From Histomonas meleagridis (taxonomy: Eukaryota; Parabasalia; Tritrichomonadida; Dientamoebidae), in contig WSYJ01000144.1 of assembly GCA_020186115.1 (NCBI GenBank), positions 248,001 through 312,000 of the forward strand: DNA of 64,000 nucleotides. The letters are read 5' to 3'. Below are positions 49,935 through 59,232 of the stretch, piece after piece. A program made the translations under genes and the position numbers. The notes below the pieces were generated by a model that was given only the letters and a program-made list of their open reading frames with translations, had not been told where the DNA came from and did not search any database. Position 1 is the stretch's first letter, and each line of letters begins with the position of its first letter.

Positions 49935-50239
49935 TTGACCAGAAATCAATTGAAATTTTCTTGCAGGGAAAAAATAAAAAATCTATACACAGAAATGAAG
50001 CTTGCTTTACAAGATAATTGTATATCGTATTCAACAATAACAAAATGTATTAGAAATTATAAAACATCAAAAATCGTCAAGGAGTTAGATGAAACCATAC
50101 ATTTCGACGACATTAAAATCGTAAATGAAAAAATTTTATATGTACTTGATGAAGAACCATGTGCATAAGTTCGTTATATAGCTAACATCACAGGCATTCC
50201 AAAAAGTACAGTGCATTATCATTTGACCAAGGAATAAAT
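49935..50239 (+). pseudogene. Mariner-like transposase N-terminal remnant
   Basis: Two helix-turn-helix regions can be read. The second, DIKIVNEKILYVLDEEPCA, then (after a TAA at 50166) VRYIANITGIPKSTVHYHLTK, matches the DNA-binding half of mariner/SETMAR-type transposases (pattern of residues before the STVxxHL recognition helix). No DDE catalytic part follows and no terminal inverted repeats were found, so it is a dead fragment of a cut-and-paste element. Mariner elements are abundant in trichomonads. Confidence 0.6.
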
Positions 50240-50347
50240 CGCATGACAAAAGCATCGAAATTATGTAAAAAATAGTCATAAATTTTTTGTTCAATATTTT
50301 AAATATTATATCATTTCCATTCATTAAAATCATAGTTTCCTCATATT

Positions 50348-50730
50348 TTACATTAACATCGGTAACAATTTCAACTTTTTAGAAGATCTTAATTGATGTG
50401 TATTTCTAAGCATTGTTTCAATTTCATTCGATGGTACATATTCCAAAGAAAAATATACAAAAAGAGGAACGTTGGAAGGTAATTTGATGTCTGGGCCTTC
50501 TTTCCATGTGTTATACTCTAAATCGCAAAGTTTTTTTTGGTGTCACTCGAAGCATTTTCCAAATATACCGAAAAAGTTGGAGGAGAAATACTAACATCAG
50601 TTACAATGTCATGGAGCTTTTCATATGTGACGACTTTCGGATGAAACAAATTATTTGCGGCATGGTAAATCGATTTACCGATCCCGCTTTTTGAACCGTA
50701 GCCCACAACATCCTTTGAATTTTTGTGCAA
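50348..50730 (-). pseudogene. Frameshifted unidentified gene fragment
   Basis: On the minus strand an open frame (50518-50730; DVVGYGSKSGIGKSIYHAAN) runs into a stop just after an A8 run (T8 on plus, near 50530). Shifting frame at the run continues as LRFRVYNTWKEGPDIKLPSN and VPLFVYFSLEYVPSNEIET to a stop at 50348-50350. The smooth continuation suggests one gene broken by a one-base indel. No family was recognised. Confidence 0.5.
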
Positions 50731-51047
50731 AATTTTTTGGGGGTTTAACGTTCAAAATTTATATTGTTTCTTCACACTCTAAAATGTACTTGCTACATTT
50801 CTTACTTTTATTTTTGAATTATTTTGTTAACATACGAACTTATCCCAATGGAAAAATAGAAATTTTAAACAATAATATAACGACAGTTGTCATCATTAAC
50901 TATCAATAACAAATTTGCTAAAAGTTGTTCATTTATTTCATCTTTGTTAAGTGTCTTTTTCAATTTTTTACATAACAATTTCATATTTTTAATGATATTC
51001 ATTTTTATAATATTGATTTTTATTGTTTTTTCTGTTTGTTTTTCAAT

Positions 51048-52874
51048 ATGATAAATATTTCTTCAATTTATGAATCAAAATTCAACATCTCATTTTTTCC
51101 ATTTATTTTTGTTATTTTTATCACTCATTCATTTGAATCATTTCAAGATATAAATCAAACTCTTGTAATTACCAATTTAACAGAATTTGAAGAAATCGAG
51201 CAATATAAAAATGCTACACAAAATGTTATAATTTCAGATGGAATAATTAATATTCCAGAAAAAACATTTTATCAATGGATACCATTAAAAACAGTTGAAA
51301 TAGGAAAATCAGTTACAACAATTGGAGATTCAGCATTTTATGGTTGTTCTAATTTAACAAATATTGTAATTGGAAGTAATGTAACAATTATTGGCGAAAA
51401 CGCATTTTCTCATTGTTCTTCGTTAAAATCAATTATTTTTGAAGAAAATATAACACTTAACATAATTGCAAATTCAGCATTTAATTATTGCATATCATTA
51501 AATATCACAATTCCTAATTCAGTAACAGAAATTGGAGATTTATCATTTTGTAATTGTTATAATTTAACAAATATTATAATTGGAAATAATGTCACAACTA
51601 TTGGTGAAAAAGCATTTTATAATTGTAATAAATTAACGAAACTTATAATTGGTGAAAATGTCGAAAAAATTGCAAACTGTGCATTTGAATTATGTGATAA
51701 TATTACAGAACTTACTTTATTATCTTCATTATATCAAATTTTTGATAAAATAAATAATTCCAATATAAATAAAATAATTCTTGGTGGACAAATCGAAACA
51801 ATTGAAATGTATTCATTTTCATTATTTCCATCATTAAAAATCATTGAAATTATAGATCATATTCAAAATATTAGTAGTTATGCATTTAATTGTTCTTCAT
51901 TAGAAAATATTATTATTTCATCACAAACAATTAATTTTATTAATTCGTCAGCTTTTCTTTCATGTCCAAAACTTCAAAATATTAATGTTTCAATAAAAAA
52001 TGAAAATTATAATAATTATGAAAATGATGGAATTCTTTATGATGAAAATATTTCTACAATTATTTATTATCCACCAGGTAAAATTAATGAAACATTTGAA
52101 ATACCGGAAACTGTTAAAATTATCCAAGAAAATGCATTTTATGAAAGTTTCAATTTGAAAACGATTAGAATGAATGAAAATTTAACTACAATTAAAAATT
52201 CAACATTTTATAATTGCAATAATTTAAATAACATTACATTTAGTAATAATTTAACTACAATTGAAAATTCAGCATTTTATAATTGTTATTCATTAACAAA
52301 TCTTATTATTCCAAATTCAGTAACAGGAATTGGTGAATCAGCATTTTATAATTGTAATAAATTAGAAGTTGTTACTTTTGAAGGAAATATAAGTCTTCTC
52401 TCATTAGAAAATTCAGTATTTAAAGAATGCACTTCATTAACGAATATTACAATTCCTAATTCAGTTGAAACAATTGGTGAATTATCTTTTTATAATTGTA
52501 ATAAATTAGCAAATATTACAATTCCTAATTCAGTAACAGAAATTGGAGAATTAGCATTCTCTCATTGTTCTTCGTTAGAATCAATTACTTTTGAAGAAAT
52601 AACAACACTTAATATAATTGAAAATTCAACATTTAGAGAATGTATATCATTAATGAATATCACGATTCCAAAATCAGTTGAAACAATTTGTGTAAATGCA
52701 TTTTATCAATGTTATAAATTAGAAATGGTTACAATTGATAATTCTGAAATAACAATTGGTGAATCAGCATTTTATGAATGTGATAATTTAATGATTGTTA
52801 ATATCAAAAATAATGAAAAAATGTCTACCAATCAATTGCAGATGATTTTAAAGAAGGTATTTAAATTCGCTTAA
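51048..52874 (+). CDS. BspA-like leucine-rich-repeat protein 3, without stalk or membrane anchor
   Basis: From the ATG at 51048 the 608-residue product has a hydrophobic signal-like segment (SFFPFIFVIFITHSFES, about 14-30), then TpLRR/BspA repeats to the end (units such as VTEIGDLSFCNCYNLTNIII). Some units are longer (SLKSIIFEENITLNIIANSAF, quoted in part), and the insert YENDGILYDENISTIIYYP matches the one in the gene at 34089. It ends LQMILKKVFKFA, without the TFxxSNT stalk, membrane segment or DPFA tail of the other two. It could be secreted or have lost its 3' part. The repeats are very Asn-rich, following the AT-rich DNA. Confidence 0.85.
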   Translation: MINISSIYESKFNISFFPFIFVIFITHSFESFQDINQTLVITNLTEFEEIEQYKNATQNVIISDGIINIPEKTFYQWIPLKTVEIGKSVTTIGDSAFYGCSNLTNIVIGSNVTIIGENAFSHCSSLKSIIFEENITLNIIANSAFNYCISLNITIPNSVTEIGDLSFCNCYNLTNIIIGNNVTTIGEKAFYNCNKLTKLIIGENVEKIANCAFELCDNITELTLLSSLYQIFDKINNSNINKIILGGQIETIEMYSFSLFPSLKIIEIIDHIQNISSYAFNCSSLENIIISSQTINFINSSAFLSCPKLQNINVSIKNENYNNYENDGILYDENISTIIYYPPGKINETFEIPETVKIIQENAFYESFNLKTIRMNENLTTIKNSTFYNCNNLNNITFSNNLTTIENSAFYNCYSLTNLIIPNSVTGIGESAFYNCNKLEVVTFEGNISLLSLENSVFKECTSLTNITIPNSVETIGELSFYNCNKLANITIPNSVTEIGELAFSHCSSLESITFEEITTLNIIENSTFRECISLMNITIPKSVETICVNAFYQCYKLEMVTIDNSEITIGESAFYECDNLMIVNIKNNEKMSTNQLQMILKKVFKFA

Positions 52875-53223
52875 TAATTGATCATATTATCATTGTTTAA
52901 ATTAAGATACATTATCTACATAATAAAATAAACATTGTTTTTTTTTTTTTAGAACCTTTGTAATAAAAAATATTTTTCATTTTGTAAAAAAAAAAAATCA
53001 ATGCCTATGATATATCGATATTAATGCAAATATCACATATCCAAAGTATGATATATCAATATATATTATGTAAATAAACATAAACAAGATTTAATGATCA
53101 TTCAAAGTCTAAACTTAATTAAACTTTTGTTAATTTCCAATTTTTTTCTTCCCAACAACAAAAACTGTTTCCAAAACCAACTCAAATCAGAACATTTTAA
53201 GAAAAGAATATTTACACATTTCG
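52875..53223. other. Convergent intergenic region
   Basis: Between two 3' ends, with homopolymer T and A runs. No sequence encoding a membrane anchor or the TFxxSNT stalk for the BspA-like gene was found here in any frame. Confidence 0.5.
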
Positions 53224-54495
53224 TTAGCATCTATAGTCTGTTCTCGCGGCCTTCCATTGTATCACAGTATTATCGTGCGACGCCGTTATTATCCATTCAC
53301 CGGAGTAATTGAACGCGCAGCTCATTATTTGGTTCGTGTGCCCCTTCAGCTGCTCCAGCTCGAGCCCCGTCGCCAGGTCCCAGAGTCGGCACGTCGCGTC
53401 GTCCGATGCGGTCAGCAGCTTCGAGCCCTGCGGCGAGAACATCACGCGCGTCACCTCGTCGCTGTGCCCTTCGAACGTGAACAGTTCGTCGCCGTTTTGC
53501 GCCCACACCTTCGCAGTGTGGTCCGCGGAGCACGTCGCGATGCGCCGCCCGTCCGGCGACCAGCACGCGTCGAGCACTGCGTCGCGGTGGCCCTCGAGCA
53601 CGCGCGTCGTGTGCCCGGTGCGGATGTCCCATATCCGCGCAGTGCCGTCGGTCGATGCTGTCAGCGCATGCTCGCACGGCCAGTCGAAGTGCGCAGTGCT
53701 GACCTCAGAGCTGTGTCCGACAAGAGAAAAGAGCTCGGTGCCGCTCCGGACGTCCCATAGTTTGGCGGTGGAATCAAATGAGCTAGTCATGAGGATGTGG
53801 TCGTCGTTGGTAAACTCGACGTGAGTGACCTCGGCGATGTGCCCGCGGAGTGTGAGAAGACATTGCCCACTCTCGACATCCCAGATGCGAGATGTCCGAT
53901 CTAATGAGGCAGTGGCTAATCGTTGGGAACCATGATCAAAAACAACTTTCACAACTTCCCCAGTGTGCCCAGTGAGCTCGTGGAGTGACGTGCCGCTTTC
54001 AACATCCCATATGCGAGCGGTCTTATCATTGGAACCTGTGGCAATGAGATTACCAAAGGGATTGTTGAATGTACAGCAATAGATGGAGTTGGTGTGGCCG
54101 GTTAAAACATGAAGTTTTTTGCCTGTTTCGGTTTCCCAGACAATGCATGTACGATCGTTGGAAGCTGTAATAAAGAGCTCGCCCATCTTGTTAAACGCGC
54201 AGTCAGTAAGTGGCATCTCATGTGCCTTATGAACTCGTGCAAGTTCAAATGTATTAAAATCTATACCTTGCATTTTTATAACTTTCTCAATTGATGAAAT
54301 GAGTGCCTTGCGGTGCTTGGGTTTAAGAACGGGTTCACTTGCCATGATTTCGTCTGCAAGTTCATCAACGTCTGTATCAGCTGAAATTGACTGTAAGTCA
54401 ATTACACTTTCAGAAAGATCATTCCCCTGTTGGGAAACAAGTGAAAGAGAAGGAGGATAGAATTTGATATTGATTTGCTTCAGGACTTTTCGCAT
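53224..54495 (-). CDS. DAW1: DAW1/ODA16-type WD40 protein (axonemal dynein transport)
   Basis: From the ATG at 54495 the 423-residue product opens KQINIKFYPPSLSL with the conserved DAW1 N-terminal domain (STDVDELADEI-like block near 45-60). Eight WD40 blades follow from about 95 (KAHEMPLTDCAFN) to CAFNYSGEWIITASHDNTV. DAW1/ODA16 is the adaptor that carries outer-arm dynein into cilia with IFT, fitting a flagellate with motile flagella. The 5' half is normal AT-rich coding DNA, but the last 500 bp become extremely GC-rich (46 of 60 bases are G or C at 53521-53580). The stop is TAA. The longer start at 54525 is also possible. Confidence 0.93.
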   Translation of the reverse strand: MRKVLKQINIKFYPPSLSLVSQQGNDLSESVIDLQSISADTDVDELADEIMASEPVLKPKHRKALISSIEKVIKMQGIDFNTFELARVHKAHEMPLTDCAFNKMGELFITASNDRTCIVWETETGKKLHVLTGHTNSIYCCTFNNPFGNLIATGSNDKTARIWDVESGTSLHELTGHTGEVVKVVFDHGSQRLATASLDRTSRIWDVESGQCLLTLRGHIAEVTHVEFTNDDHILMTSSFDSTAKLWDVRSGTELFSLVGHSSEVSTAHFDWPCEHALTASTDGTARIWDIRTGHTTRVLEGHRDAVLDACWSPDGRRIATCSADHTAKVWAQNGDELFTFEGHSDEVTRVMFSPQGSKLLTASDDATCRLWDLATGLELEQLKGHTNQIMSCAFNYSGEWIITASHDNTVIQWKAARTDYRC

Positions 54496-54525
54496 AAGAA
54501 ATGGAGGTTTTCTGCGGTTAACCAA

Positions 54526-54826
54526 GCGTCACTTTTGTGTTTCATTTCACCTCTTCATAACTAATGAGCTTGAACAAGATTCGATAATATGTACCCTAAG
54601 TTCTTGAGTTTGTTACTGTACGCAATAATATTTTCTGTGACAAAATTTTTTCAACATTAATAATTAAAATTCAATAGAGAAATTATCATGATAATTTCAA
54701 ATGAAAATGATAATGATTTGGTGTATTATTGAACTTCCTATTTATTTTGATCTAAAAACATGCATTTGCTGTGCAATGCAAATGGTTGCATTATTGTCAC
54801 TTTTCCTTTCCACAAAAAAACAAAAA
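54526..54826. other. Divergent intergenic region
   Basis: AT-rich, upstream of DAW1 and of the coiled-coil gene. Its right part is open in frame with the latter from an ATG at 54701, but reads like a chance hydrophobic extension. Confidence 0.4.
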
Positions 54827-55891
54827 ATGATAAACGAAAATGATTCTGATTTTAAAAAATTACCTTCACATGATGAAGATGAAATGACTGATGCTGAATT
54901 GCGGAGAGCTGCAATGAGGATATCATTAGAAGAAATTCAATCACAAATTAAAAACATTTGCACAGAAATAACAGCTGTCGACAAACAAATTGAAGAAGAA
55001 ACAAAGGCACAATCTTTGTTACAAAATCTTCTCGAATCACAGCAAGATATACTTAATCTTCTTTTAGAAGAAAATAAAAACGCAGAAAATATTCCAAAGC
55101 CCTATATTTATTCCAGTGGGTCTATTCGAAAGCTTAAAACATTACAAGAAAAATATATCGAACAACAAATTCAAAAGACAAATGAATCAATTTCATTTGC
55201 CAAATCTCTTCCAAGCTATCAAAACATATACCAAAGTAGACTAGCAGCCTTATACCAATTCAATAATTCTCTTCAACAAGTAGATAATCTCCAATCTCGA
55301 AGGCAATCTTTATTAACTCGCTACAACTCACTCCTCGAAAGCGAGAATGAGTTCTCTGACGTCACGTTCCTTATAAAGTCCTATGAAAATCTCACAAATG
55401 AAATAGAAGAGCTACAACAAAAACTTTCGCAGAGACGATCGCAGACTGAACATTTGACACAGCTCAAAACATCGCTGCAAAGCATTGACGAAGAAGTGAG
55501 CAGCTTAGAACTCATCAGAGACGAAGTTAATGCTAAGGAACAAGAGATTAACGAAATACGCCAAAACTTCCGCTTGCATTGGAACGACAGAGTATACTCG
55601 CAAGACGCGCAGTACGTCGACGACGACTTCGCGTCGTTTTACCAGGACATAAGTGTGCAGACGAAGTCGCCGCGCACAATTTTTGCAAGCGATGATGAGA
55701 TAAAAGAAAAAATCGAGAAAGAAAAGAAAAAGATAAAGGAAATTAAAGCAAAACAGGCGCATGATAACCAAGTTATAATAAATGCATTACGGTCATGGCA
55801 AATGCAAATTGGAGTGCTGGAGGAGGAAATGAAAATGACGATAAACTACTTCGAGCAACTCGGAAAAGAGTTTTCAAATGACGAAAAATAA
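54827..55891 (+). CDS. Coiled-coil protein
   Basis: From the ATG at 54827 the 354-residue product is mostly coiled coil in two blocks (about 30-230 and 290-340), separated by a conserved-looking loop with Trp and Asp/Tyr residues (FRLHWNDRVYSQDAQYVDDD). The N-terminus is acidic and ends MTDAELRRAAMRISLEE. No family was recognised; cytoskeletal or intraflagellar coiled coils look similar. An ATG at 54701 would add 42 residues with a hydrophobic stretch and is less likely. The gene has a GC-rich patch at 55560-55680 (33 of 60 bases at 55621-55680) within otherwise AT-rich DNA. Confidence 0.68.
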   Translation: MINENDSDFKKLPSHDEDEMTDAELRRAAMRISLEEIQSQIKNICTEITAVDKQIEEETKAQSLLQNLLESQQDILNLLLEENKNAENIPKPYIYSSGSIRKLKTLQEKYIEQQIQKTNESISFAKSLPSYQNIYQSRLAALYQFNNSLQQVDNLQSRRQSLLTRYNSLLESENEFSDVTFLIKSYENLTNEIEELQQKLSQRRSQTEHLTQLKTSLQSIDEEVSSLELIRDEVNAKEQEINEIRQNFRLHWNDRVYSQDAQYVDDDFASFYQDISVQTKSPRTIFASDDEIKEKIEKEKKKIKEIKAKQAHDNQVIINALRSWQMQIGVLEEEMKMTINYFEQLGKEFSNDEK

Positions 55892-56291
55892 GTTTTTATA
55901 TGTGAATAAATAAATATATAAAAAAAACTGTTTAAATAATATCTGATGAGATGTTGTTAAGGCATCTTTTCATTAACCTTTAGCCAAAGTTTTCATCTGC
56001 ATTTAAATTGGTCTGTTTGATTTAATAATTGAATGATTAATCCTTCAAAATATAAATATTACTTTATACAACAAAATTTTGAAAGGAACAACAAAGATCA
56101 ACTAATAAGATTATTAATAATATGAAATTCTTCTTTGTTTGATCTCCTCTTCCAAGTCACTTGAATAGATATTGAAAATTTGAACGTGAAAATTTAAATT
56201 GAAAGACCTTACGAATGGTTTTTTCACTTCACATAATTCTGATTGGTCAAATAAACGTTTTTTTCTGAATTTGAAAATTTTTATTATTCCA
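55892..56291. other. Intergenic region
   Basis: AT-rich. TAAACGT, one base from the recurring TAAACGG element, lies near 56251, about 40 bp before the next start codon. Nothing else was recognised. Confidence 0.4.
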
Positions 56292-57374
56292 ATGGAAGAA
56301 GCATATTTTACCAATATGGGAAGTGCTATTATGGATGCAATTGACTCCTATGATAGCAACATTACAAGTAAAGAGTTAGCTCAGGATTTTCTTCTCACTG
56401 AAGATCTTGAAAAAGATCAAACTAATCGTCTAATTTCATGGCTAATTTCTCTCAACATAATAAAGCCAGTCAAAAGTGAATACTTTGTATCCCTGTATAA
56501 TCTCGTTAAAGAATACAAGGAATCTTATGATAATCATTTTGGCAAAAATAATCCACTCGATATAATTCCATATAAGCAAGCACTTATTATTAAAAAGGAC
56601 TTAGTACGGAGTGTTCACACATTTGGAAATCCATCCCAACTTGCTGGATTTCCACAAGAATATCTTGATAATGCAATCCCCACAGTTGAACGTATTCTTG
56701 CATTATTATCATCTACGGACAAATTCTATTCGTATCTTCAAGGTTTTGACCGCTATATATTTTTAACATACCATCTTGTTTTATTATTTGCATTTACACA
56801 ACGATCCTTTTTTGATCTTTATAATTGTTCACCTGAGTATTTTTCCGAAGCCATTACCTTTTTTATAGGCCAGAAGCTCCTTCGAATCACTGATATCCAA
56901 TCCATTCTCAAAAATAATGAGCAAGCAATAAATCATTTCACTTCACTTGAGCCATTTATCCAAACCAACTTCCCAAACGTGTATCGGAAACTCACAGACC
57001 TTAGCGTTAGTCCTGCACAGTTTGGACTTGGTTGGCGAATTGCATTATTTTCTGATTTGCACACAGCGAAAGAAACATTTCTCATTTGGGATAATGTCAT
57101 TGCGCATGTTAATGACTTCCAAGCTTATTTCGATGATTTGTTCATTTCGCATTTGGAGCAAATCGAACCGCGAGCGAAAAATTTGCTTCTGCATGACATA
57201 CAATCGAACAAAGATTGGGACACCGCGGAAATTGTGAAACGTGCAAACAAACGATTTAATGGAAGGAACAAAAAGAGCACTCCGAAGTTTATAATAGTTG
57301 TTACGATTGTGGCGTTGCTGATGGTAATTTGCTTGTACTTGAATAGGCAAAATGATGAAATTGTAAATGAATAG
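56292..57374 (+). CDS. TBC-domain Rab GTPase-activating protein with C-terminal membrane anchor
   Basis: From the ATG at 56292 the 360-residue product carries the two TBC catalytic signatures: IKKDLVR (IxxDxxR, arginine finger) near 101-107 and YLQG (YxQG, glutamine finger) near 148-151. The later helix FGLGWRIALFSDLHTAKETF matches the TBC region after the active site. A membrane segment (FIIVVTIVALLMVICLYL) lies near the C-terminus. TBC plus a tail anchor is the layout of TBC1D20, an ER-resident GAP for Rab1. Both fingers are intact, so activity is expected. An in-frame TTG upstream is not a start. Confidence 0.8.
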   Translation: MEEAYFTNMGSAIMDAIDSYDSNITSKELAQDFLLTEDLEKDQTNRLISWLISLNIIKPVKSEYFVSLYNLVKEYKESYDNHFGKNNPLDIIPYKQALIIKKDLVRSVHTFGNPSQLAGFPQEYLDNAIPTVERILALLSSTDKFYSYLQGFDRYIFLTYHLVLLFAFTQRSFFDLYNCSPEYFSEAITFFIGQKLLRITDIQSILKNNEQAINHFTSLEPFIQTNFPNVYRKLTDLSVSPAQFGLGWRIALFSDLHTAKETFLIWDNVIAHVNDFQAYFDDLFISHLEQIEPRAKNLLLHDIQSNKDWDTAEIVKRANKRFNGRNKKSTPKFIIVVTIVALLMVICLYLNRQNDEIVNE

Positions 57375-57648
57375 AACACATATTTTTGTCATTGTGATAT
57401 ATAAACATGAATTATATGAAAATGTTTTTGAAAATATTTAATATTTGCTGATTAATTTTTGATATTATTCACAAAATTAAAATGTAAATTTCATCTGAAC
57501 TTTTATACTTAAAATATGCAAACATGATTTAAAGGAAATTTGTAGATATAAGAGAATACGAATAAATATGAAGGAAGAAGAAGGAAATATTTTCTGTTGA
57601 ATTTAATCGACGGATTTTGAATTGAATGTATATTTCGGTTAGATTTTT
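57375..57648. other. Intergenic region
   Basis: AT-rich 3' flank of the TBC gene and upstream region of the transporter gene. Nothing was recognised. Confidence 0.4.
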
Positions 57649-59199
57649 ATGGAAAAAGAAAACATTCCACCAGGAGAATACCCGGTAAAAGATAGAGCTA
57701 TTACAGATCAAATATGCTATTTCTTTTCAGTTCCAATATTTGTATCAACAGTCCTGGTATTTTTTCTTGTAATTATATTTGGTCATCAATTTTCATTTTT
57801 ACATCCAGCCGATTCAAATGGATTTCGTTGTGGCCTCGATAACACAGTGATTGCAGAATCAAACAATAATTCAGATTTTAGAAACAAAAAATTTTTATCA
57901 TATTCGCAAGAATGTATTTCTAAGTGTGATGGTAGACTCTTTTTTTCATTATGCATTCCACATGACACTGTGCTTATAAAAAAGTCATCTATTTCTTTCA
58001 AACTTGCCTTTGATTTTTTTCAATATTGGAAATCAGCAGTCTGCATTTTTTTGATTTCATTACTAATATCATTTCCAGCATATTTCTTATGCACTAAGTT
58101 AACATTTCTTTTTACTATAATTCAATTTCTGTTTCTTTTCTTTTTTACAGTATTTTCAATTTATTATTCTCTTTCACAACGAAATTACATTATTTCGATT
58201 TTTGTTATTATAATATCAATCATTAGTTTTATTTACTTTTTATACATTAAGTCCAAGTTACAATTTATCTTTCCATTAATTAATGAAACATTTAAAGTTA
58301 TCACTAAAAATAAAACGATTTTCATTGCGCCAATTTTTATACTTTTTTCATCAATAATTTTATTATTATTCACATTATTCGGTTTATTATTTGCAATTGG
58401 TGTTGGCGTGCCAATTTACTCTTCAAACACTATACATATACAACGTCATGTATCTCTTTATGCAACAATCATCCTATTTCCAATTATCGGTTTATGGATG
58501 ATTTTCTTTGTGACATTTCTGGCTCGTACAGCTGTTTCATACGTGACAATATCTTCATTCTTTCATAATAATGTTCCGACATTTTGGAATTCGATGAATG
58601 TAATTATTCGTTATCATGTTGGAACATTACTTTTTGGGTCATTTGCGGTGTTTTTGTTATCGAAAATATCAATGTTTTTCTCGTATGTTTATAGGTCATT
58701 ATCTTATTCACATAATACACTTACAAAAACAATTTTTCGTTGTATTATTATCATTTGTAAATTTATTGTAAATATTTGTAATGGCATTTGTAGTACAGCT
58801 TTTGTTTTTACAGCTATGAAAGGAAAATCTTTTTGGGATAGTTGTACTGATGTAACAAATGCACTTTACACAAGAGCAATGTTTACATCAGAGACAGTGA
58901 TGCGAAGTATATTCTTCCGTGCAAAGGTTTTAATAACTATGTTTTCAGCAATTATAATGCACTTCATTACAAAGAAGATGGAACTTTTTGAGCCGCATAT
59001 AGCGGTTATTATCGTCACGATATTTGTATACTTTGGCACATCAATATTTGATGCTGTAATTGAATCATGCTGCGAGACAATACTAATGTGCGTATACGAA
59101 GATGCGTTGTGTGATTGTGCGCATTCGCCTAAAAGTTTAAAAGATATGACTGAGTGGATCAGATACAAAATTAGAAAAGAAGATTTAACAGTAATATAA
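57649..59199 (+). CDS. Choline transporter-like protein (CTL/SLC44 family)
   Basis: The 516-residue product has a first membrane segment (about 29-48), then a loop containing HPADSNGFRCGLDN, the PxDxxGxxCG-type signature after helix 1 of SLC44 proteins. A long multi-helix C-terminal part follows, ending with a cytosolic segment like the SLC44 end (ETILMCVYEDALCDCAHSP). CTL/SLC44 proteins move choline or related amines. The extracellular loop has paired Cys residues (CISKCDGR, SLCIP), as in the family. The length is a little short of the usual 650, mainly in the extracellular loop. The ATG at 57649 is the first in frame. Confidence 0.78.
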   Translation: MEKENIPPGEYPVKDRAITDQICYFFSVPIFVSTVLVFFLVIIFGHQFSFLHPADSNGFRCGLDNTVIAESNNNSDFRNKKFLSYSQECISKCDGRLFFSLCIPHDTVLIKKSSISFKLAFDFFQYWKSAVCIFLISLLISFPAYFLCTKLTFLFTIIQFLFLFFFTVFSIYYSLSQRNYIISIFVIIISIISFIYFLYIKSKLQFIFPLINETFKVITKNKTIFIAPIFILFSSIILLLFTLFGLLFAIGVGVPIYSSNTIHIQRHVSLYATIILFPIIGLWMIFFVTFLARTAVSYVTISSFFHNNVPTFWNSMNVIIRYHVGTLLFGSFAVFLLSKISMFFSYVYRSLSYSHNTLTKTIFRCIIIICKFIVNICNGICSTAFVFTAMKGKSFWDSCTDVTNALYTRAMFTSETVMRSIFFRAKVLITMFSAIIMHFITKKMELFEPHIAVIIVTIFVYFGTSIFDAVIESCCETILMCVYEDALCDCAHSPKSLKDMTEWIRYKIRKEDLTVI

Positions 59200-59232
59200 T
59201 TTTATTAATATATAATATAAATATTTCTTTAA

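Noticed and set aside
53257-53824. Long plus-strand frames over the DAW1 3' end
   Set aside because: They arise because GC-rich DNA has few stops; the minus-strand WD40 protein explains the region.
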